64,000 bases of DNA from NCBI GenBank assembly GCA_016702305.1, contig JADJEH010000001.1, forward strand, positions 682,001-746,000, written 5' to 3'. The translations under genes and the position numbers were made by a program. This document shows, piece by piece, positions 59,726-64,000 of the stretch (positions within the stretch are counted from its first letter, which is position 1; every line of letters starts with the position of its first letter). Below the pieces are notes generated by a model that ran no database searches, was not told where the DNA came from, and saw only the letters and a list, made by a program, of their open reading frames with translations. The stretch is from a bacterium. Its GTDB lineage: Bacteria; Electryoneota; RPQS01.

Positions 59726-60361
59726 CTAACCTTTCTTCCAAATCTTTTGAATGTCATCGCCGCTTATCGCACCCTCACGAACAATTTCGGGCAGTTTTCC
59801 GCGCACGTCCACGACGGTGGAAGACCGGCCTAACAGCAAATGTTTCGTCTTGATTACCAAGTCACAAGCGTCGGCGATTATCGGGTCAATCTCGCTAAAC
59901 AACTTAGGTGCAGGGCGGCCCGGGAGATTCGCGCTCGTGGCCCACAGCGCGCGCTCCGTTCGGCGCATGGCCTCTACTATTAACTCATGATTCGGGATGC
60001 GGTATCCCAGACTGCGGTTCGCACCTTGAAACTCTACGGGAATAGTCGGAGCGGCGTGCCAGACAACGGTGAGCGGGCCGGGCCAATACGTTTCGCAAAG
60101 ATGCACCAGTTTGGGACCGGGCACCTCGCCGCTATATTGGCTAAGCCTGATCATGCTGTCTATCAGAATCGCCGTCGGTTTGGCACTGCGCTCGGGCTTC
60201 AGTTTCACTAACTTGTCCAGTACTTTTCGGCTAAATGCCGATCCGCCGAGACCATAGACGGTATCCGTCGGAAACAGCATAAGCTCCCCGTCGCGGATAC
60301 CCCGGCACATGCGTTCGACGCACTCTTCGTTTGTGGCTTCGGTCAATTCAAGCAACTCCAC
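59726..60361 (-). CDS. tsaC: Threonylcarbamoyl-AMP synthase (TsaC/YrdC/YwlC family)
   Basis: First step of the t6A37 tRNA modification. About 211 residues with FPTDTVYGLGGSAF near residue 30, the KPERSAKPTAILI segment with the binding Lys/Arg, YWPGPLTVV, SLGYRIPNHE, WATSANLPGRPAP (SANxxG motif) and GRSSTVVDV near the end. It lacks the C-terminal Sua5 domain. I chose the GTG at 60361, six nt after GGGAG; a TTG at 60367 would add two residues. It overlaps lptE slightly and runs into the DUF3108 gene. Confidence 0.93.
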   Translation of the reverse strand: MELLELTEATNEECVERMCRGIRDGELMLFPTDTVYGLGGSAFSRKVLDKLVKLKPERSAKPTAILIDSMIRLSQYSGEVPGPKLVHLCETYWPGPLTVVWHAAPTIPVEFQGANRSLGYRIPNHELIVEAMRRTERALWATSANLPGRPAPKLFSEIDPIIADACDLVIKTKHLLLGRSSTVVDVRGKLPEIVREGAISGDDIQKIWKKG

Positions 60362-60843
60362 TACCAACTCCCGACAATCTTATTCAGCAGGTCTTCGACC
60401 AGTTTCGTCGTGGACTCCGTAACCGCGGTCTCGCGATTCGAGAGATCGCCGCCGTACGGGTAGATAGACCACGCTTGAAAATTCTGCGTCCACTTGGTCT
60501 CACCGGTTGAACGAATTACCAACTCAATCCGGCACATCATGGAGAACCGGTATTCGTCCACCGTGATCTCCTGCCCGCTGCGGGCCGTGTACGGTTCGTC
60601 GCGAACATCCACGAGCGTGCCCACAAGCACGGCGTCGGCCTGACCTTCAGAAACGACCCGCAATGTCCCGTCCCGCTGAAAACCGCGAATAAGCTCGTCG
60701 GTGACGGTTTCAGACAGCCCGAATTCCGCCGACTCATTGCCGAACGTGGGTATCGCCAGTGTGCGAATGTCTCCCGCAACCTGGCTGCGAAAGGAATAGC
60801 AGCCGCAGAACAGGATGGCGGCGAATAGCACGAGCCTATTCAA
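60361..60843 (-). CDS. lptE: LPS-assembly lipoprotein LptE-like
   Basis: A 160-residue lipoprotein. The TTG at 60843 has a perfect AAGGAG 7 nt upstream, so I take it rather than the longer frame inside the regulator gene. A signal peptide with LFCGC (Cys about residue 13-14) is followed by YSFRSQVAGDIRTLAIPTFGN, ELIRGFQRDGTLRVV and ADAVLVGTLVDVRDEPYTA, the LptE/DUF4136-like fold with its conserved opening. LptE plugs LptD and helps place LPS in the outer membrane. lptD is not in the window. Confidence 0.88.
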   Translation of the reverse strand: MNRLVLFAAILFCGCYSFRSQVAGDIRTLAIPTFGNESAEFGLSETVTDELIRGFQRDGTLRVVSEGQADAVLVGTLVDVRDEPYTARSGQEITVDEYRFSMMCRIELVIRSTGETKWTQNFQAWSIYPYGGDLSNRETAVTESTTKLVEDLLNKIVGSW

Positions 60844-61909
60844 GATTGTACTCCTTAAGCTTGCGGTAGAGGGTGCGTTCACCGATGCCCAAATCCCGGG
60901 CGGTCTTACGGCGATTGCCGCTATTCTGAGCAAGCATACGTTGAATCTGCTCCCGTTCAACATCGCTCAAGCGGTTTGACGGCAGCGGTTCCTCGACGAT
61001 GGTCTGCGACGAAGAAATCGCCGTTTCCAGAATAGACCGCAGTTCCATGACCTCGCGCCGCACATCAAGCATTGTGGCGAGCAGGAGTTCGTTGCCGATG
61101 GGCGGCGTTTCACGCGACGCGGGCATGGGCAAAAGACCTCTCGGCGAGGTAAGGTGCGGGCGAAAATGTTCGCCGTGAAGAACGGTCAGACCGCGGTTCA
61201 ACGTCAAAACTGACTCCACGGTGTTCTTGAGTTCGCGCACGTTGCCGGGCCAATACTGATTGGTCAGCAAATCGAGGGCGTCCTGCGTGAAACGCGGCGT
61301 CGTCAACTGATTCCGTTCGGCAAACTCGCGCGCGAATTGCAGGACCAGCAATGGAACATCTTCGGATCGTTCCCGCAGCGGCGGAAGCTGAATCGTGACC
61401 GCCTTAAGCCGAAAGTACAGGTCGTGCCGGAATTCGCCTCGTGAGACCTCCGCGCCGAGATCAACATTGGTGGCCGCGAGCACACGGACGTCCACAGGTG
61501 TCGGTTTGCTTGAGCCGACCCGCATGACCTCACGTGACTCGAGTACGCGCAGTAGTTTCACCTGCGATTCCGCGGGCATCTCGCCGATCTCATCGAGAAC
61601 AAGCGTCCCGCCTTGCGCCTGCTCAAAATACCCAGTGCGGCGCTTCTCCGCGCCGGTGAAACTGCCGCGTTCATGGCCAAAGACCTCACTCTCAAAGATA
61701 CCCTGCGGAATTGCGCCGCAATTCACATAGAGCAACGGGCCGGCACGACGAGCGGAGTTCTCATGCAGCGCGCGCGCCACAAGCTCCTTGCCCGTTCCGC
61801 TTTCACCGACGATCAAGACAGAGATATCGGTAGGAGCAGCCTGCAAAATGAGAGATTTAACCGCGCGCAGCGCGGCGCTTTCACCGATAAGGGCGTCCAA
61901 AGCGTTCAT
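60836..61909 (-). CDS. Sigma54-dependent transcriptional activator without receiver domain (PspF/Fis type)
   Basis: A 357-residue activator. The ATG at 61909 has GGAGGT just upstream. There is no N-terminal receiver, GAF or PAS domain; the AAA+ domain begins almost at once (IGESAAL, residue 8), with Walker A VGESGTGKE, the sigma54-contact loop GSFTGA (a variant of GAFTGA), Walker B GGTLVLDEIGEM and WPGNVRELKNTVES. A Fis-type HTH (NRRKTARDLGIGERTLYRKL) ends it. It overlaps purD by 4 nt upstream and lptE by 8 nt downstream. Its targets are not evident. The layout is like PspF, which is held in check by a partner protein. Confidence 0.92.
   Translation of the reverse strand: MNALDALIGESAALRAVKSLILQAAPTDISVLIVGESGTGKELVARALHENSARRAGPLLYVNCGAIPQGIFESEVFGHERGSFTGAEKRRTGYFEQAQGGTLVLDEIGEMPAESQVKLLRVLESREVMRVGSSKPTPVDVRVLAATNVDLGAEVSRGEFRHDLYFRLKAVTIQLPPLRERSEDVPLLVLQFAREFAERNQLTTPRFTQDALDLLTNQYWPGNVRELKNTVESVLTLNRGLTVLHGEHFRPHLTSPRGLLPMPASRETPPIGNELLLATMLDVRREVMELRSILETAISSSQTIVEEPLPSNRLSDVEREQIQRMLAQNSGNRRKTARDLGIGERTLYRKLKEYNLE
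60851..60856 (-). promoter_or_regulatory. Ribosome-binding site of lptE
   Basis: AAGGAG on the minus strand lies 7 nt before the TTG at 60843 and decides the lptE start within the end of the regulator gene. Confidence 0.65.
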
Positions 61910-63171
61910 GCCACCTCCGAAAGCGCAATGTCTTCCCGCATCCGTAAACCGGGTACCAGCGCTCGCCGCGCCAGGTCGTAGGCGTTGGCGCGAGCATCTG
62001 CGAATGAATCTCCAAGGCCAACCGCATTGAGTACCCGACCACCGTTCGACACCCATTGACCGTCTTGCTCCGCCGTGCCCGCCGCGAACAGCAGTTGGCC
62101 GGACGACGCGGTGGGCGCGATTAACGGAATCTGCTTCTGATAGCTGTCAGGGTAGCCGTCCGCGCACAGCACCACGCACACTGCGTGCTGCGACGTATCG
62201 GGCGCGTAATGACCCGGATCGAGCGTGCCGTTCGCGCACGCCTCCATGGCCGCAAAGATGTCATAGCCGAGACAGGGGAGCATGACTTGGGTCTCCGGAT
62301 CGCCAAATCGGCAATTGAACTCGATGACCTGCGGTCCGTCTTGAGTCAGCATGACGCCGACGTAGAGCAGCCCGCGATAGGGGGTGCCCGCCGCTCGCAA
62401 CTCACGCTGTACCGGTTCCACAATGCGGCGTTCGCATTCGCGCACGAGTTCGCGGGTAGCATGTCGGGCTGGACAGAACGTACCCATGCCGCCCGTGTTG
62501 GCGCCGTGATCACCGTCTAAGGCACGTTTGTAATCCTGGGCTGGGGGCAAAGCGAGGTACCGTTCACCATCACATAAGAAATGCAATGACGCTTCGCGAC
62601 CGGTGAGTTTTTCTTCCACAACAATGCGCTGTCCCGCGTTGCCGAGCATATGTTCACACAAGAGTCTGCGCGCCACAGCCAGAGCTTCGGCATCATCAGC
62701 GCATACAAACGCCCCTTTACCTGCCGCCAGTCCATCGGCCTTGACGACGCGGCCTTGTGCTCGCGGGTTTTCAAGGATGAAGCGTTCACATTCATGAATG
62801 TCGTCAAAGATCACGAAGTCCGCCGTGGGAACGCCGCATTTTCGCATCAATTGCTTGGCAAAAACCTTGGAAGACTCAAGCTGCGCCGCCGCGGCATTCG
62901 GACCAAAACAGGAAACTCCGCATCCCGCCAAGGCATCGGCGATCCCATCCGCTAACGGAACCTCGGGACCGACCACAACGAAATCAATATCGAGACGCAG
63001 GACTTCAGCGACTAATGAGGCTACATCCGGCTTGACGGGGCAGAGGCGAGCAAGGCCGCGCATGCCCGGATTGCCCGGCAGCGCGAAGAGCTCGGCAATG
63101 CGAGGACTCTGCTTGAGTTTCCAGAGCAGGGCGTGTTCACGACCACCGCTGCCTATCACGGCCACGCGCAT
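61906..63171 (-). CDS. purD: Phosphoribosylamine--glycine ligase
   Basis: Purine biosynthesis ATP-grasp enzyme, 421 residues. VAVIGSGGREHALLWKL opens it, followed by VVGPEVPLADGI, KADGLAAGKGAFV, the DGDHGANTGGMGTFCP loop, IEFNCRFGDPETQ near residue 289 and a C-terminal domain with NGGRVLNAVGLGDS. Standard length. It overlaps the activator gene downstream (ATGA) and lies 1 nt after the lipoprotein upstream. purE lies 24 kb away. Confidence 0.97.
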   Translation of the reverse strand: MRVAVIGSGGREHALLWKLKQSPRIAELFALPGNPGMRGLARLCPVKPDVASLVAEVLRLDIDFVVVGPEVPLADGIADALAGCGVSCFGPNAAAAQLESSKVFAKQLMRKCGVPTADFVIFDDIHECERFILENPRAQGRVVKADGLAAGKGAFVCADDAEALAVARRLLCEHMLGNAGQRIVVEEKLTGREASLHFLCDGERYLALPPAQDYKRALDGDHGANTGGMGTFCPARHATRELVRECERRIVEPVQRELRAAGTPYRGLLYVGVMLTQDGPQVIEFNCRFGDPETQVMLPCLGYDIFAAMEACANGTLDPGHYAPDTSQHAVCVVLCADGYPDSYQKQIPLIAPTASSGQLLFAAGTAEQDGQWVSNGGRVLNAVGLGDSFADARANAYDLARRALVPGLRMREDIALSEVA

Positions 63172-63172
63172 C

Positions 63173-63889
63173 CTAAAAACTCCTCACAAAACGGAACTGG
63201 CCGCCGTCCTGGCCGTCAGGCAGGCTGATCTGCCACGAACCGGCGATGCTGTCGCGATAAACAAACGCTCCGTCAAAGCGCACCGGCAGGTCTAAGTTGT
63301 CCATTCGTGTGGTTCCCGAAAAGTAAAAGCCGGTTCCGTCGAGGACCCCGTCATTAAGGTCGGCATCCACGGTATATAATGAAAGCGAGGAGAAAGCGCT
63401 TCCAATAAATATGTCGCTTTGCTGATCCATGAATAATTCGGCGTCCCGCCATTCACCAAGCAGGTTGCTATACATCAGGCCACTCCAGTCACCGCTCAAA
63501 TTCAAACCGAACTCTTCTCGGTTGAGAACATAGGTCGGCTGCCCGGAAGGTTCGAGAATATAGATCGAAATTGCGAAGCTGCTCAGCACTCCCAGGCAGC
63601 GATAGGTGTTGCCGCGAGTATATTCGAATCGAATGGTGTCTTCGTCGGCGGTGACTTCGGTAACGGTTACCAATGAATTCGTTCGATTGTACTGAATCTG
63701 GCCACTCCACGCGCCGCCTTCGCTCTGCACAATTTGCAGCCACACGTTTTGCGCCGTGCCTCCGGGGCGGCCCCAACCGACGTAGCTCCCATCGGCCTCG
63801 GGCACGGGCAGCGGCGGCGGGTCCACCGGCGTCTTCTTACAGGCCGCGGCGATGAACATGAGCGTTAACAAGCAATGCCAGTATCTCAT
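63173..63889 (-). CDS. Predicted lipoprotein of unknown function
   Basis: A 238-residue protein with a signal peptide and putative lipobox (AAAC, Cys about residue 17), followed by a Pro-rich linker (TPVDPPPLPVPEADG) and a beta-rich body with repeated units (SYVGWGRPGG, WSGQIQYNR, LSGDWSGLMYS, IAGSWQISLPDG) that suggest a small beta-barrel or lipocalin-like fold. The phrase GSW/SGxW recurs at about 75-residue spacing. No family recognised. Its ATG overlaps the uvrB stop, so it is coupled to that gene. Confidence 0.7.
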   Translation of the reverse strand: MRYWHCLLTLMFIAAACKKTPVDPPPLPVPEADGSYVGWGRPGGTAQNVWLQIVQSEGGAWSGQIQYNRTNSLVTVTEVTADEDTIRFEYTRGNTYRCLGVLSSFAISIYILEPSGQPTYVLNREEFGLNLSGDWSGLMYSNLLGEWRDAELFMDQQSDIFIGSAFSSLSLYTVDADLNDGVLDGTGFYFSGTTRMDNLDLPVRFDGAFVYRDSIAGSWQISLPDGQDGGQFRFVRSF

Positions 63890-64000
63890 CCGCGGACCTG
63901 CTCTTTCAGGCGATTAATCTCGTCGCGAAGCTCGGCGGCCTTCTCGAATTGCTGCGACTTTGCCAACCGTTTCATCTCCTTCTCGAGGCGCACGATCAAG
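63886..64000 (-). CDS. uvrB: C-terminal fragment of excinuclease ABC subunit B (UVR motif)
   Basis: The last 37 codons of a gene entering from the right edge. They read LIVRLEKEMKRLAKSQQ, then EKAAELRDEINRLKEQVRG and stop, a clear UVR motif of the kind that ends UvrB and binds UvrC. A UVR motif also occurs in UvrC and McsA-like proteins, but its place at the very C-terminus fits UvrB. The stop overlaps the ATG of the lipoprotein gene. Confidence 0.72.
   Translation of the reverse strand, partial: LIVRLEKEMKRLAKSQQFEKAAELRDEINRLKEQVRG

Overview
This 64 kb window is a dense chromosomal segment of a Gram-negative, didermic bacterium. It has lipid A and LPS genes (lpxK, a lipid A N-terminal-domain protein, lptE), several lipoproteins and several beta-barrel-like outer-membrane proteins. 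A complete Bat (aerotolerance) operon, a DUF2723 protein with TPR tail, SPOR and PorV-like proteins and HHH-type outer-membrane proteins point to the FCB superphylum or a neighbouring candidate phylum. I cannot name the genus. Unlike true Bacteroidota, its clearest promoters are ordinary sigma70 type (TTGACA, 17 bp, TATATT). TTG and GTG starts are frequent, and most neighbouring genes overlap by 1-20 nt. I see no insertion sequence, prophage, integron, CRISPR array or rRNA.

Layout. Positions 1-10974 (+): tail of an outer-membrane protein, glycosyltransferase, cell-wall amidase, murI, rho, a lipid A N-terminal-domain protein, a lipoprotein, an outer-membrane protein, glyA, nrdR, lpxK. 11033-16840 (+): the membrane-arm half of complex I (nuoJKLMN) with its own promoter and terminator; nuoA-I are absent. 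16864-22329 (-): aminotransferase, POT-type transporter, glgB, crcB and tRNA-Asn. 22411-23431 (+): a tiny basic protein, a HIT protein and a repeat lipoprotein. 23522-32154 (+): the nine-gene moxR/DUF58/bat operon ending in a SPOR lipoprotein. 32182-37045 (+): glycosyltransferase, a large DUF2723 membrane protein and an outer-membrane barrel. 37076-55159 (+): purE, two glycosyltransferases, accA, thioesterase, epimerase, a helicase-exonuclease fusion, then a biotin/propionate block (biotin carboxylase, biotin carrier, methylmalonyl-CoA mutase, birA), coaX, a second amidase with an apparent frameshift, greA, a double PspC protein, lepA and lepB. 55183-58723 (-): four membrane genes of unknown function with their own promoter and terminator. 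58806-64000 (-): DUF3108 protein, tsaC, lptE, a receiver-less sigma54 activator, purD, a lipoprotein and the end of uvrB.

Functionally this is mostly core metabolism and envelope biogenesis. The best candidates for something undescribed are the four-gene membrane cluster at 55183-58576 and the single-chain helicase plus DEDD exonuclease at 41736-44651. Smaller points of interest are the 35-residue basic protein with a strong promoter at 22474, the apparently leaderless glgB, and the frameshift separating a signal peptide from its amidase at 49913-49916. Functions are inferred from motifs and family recognition; no database search was run.
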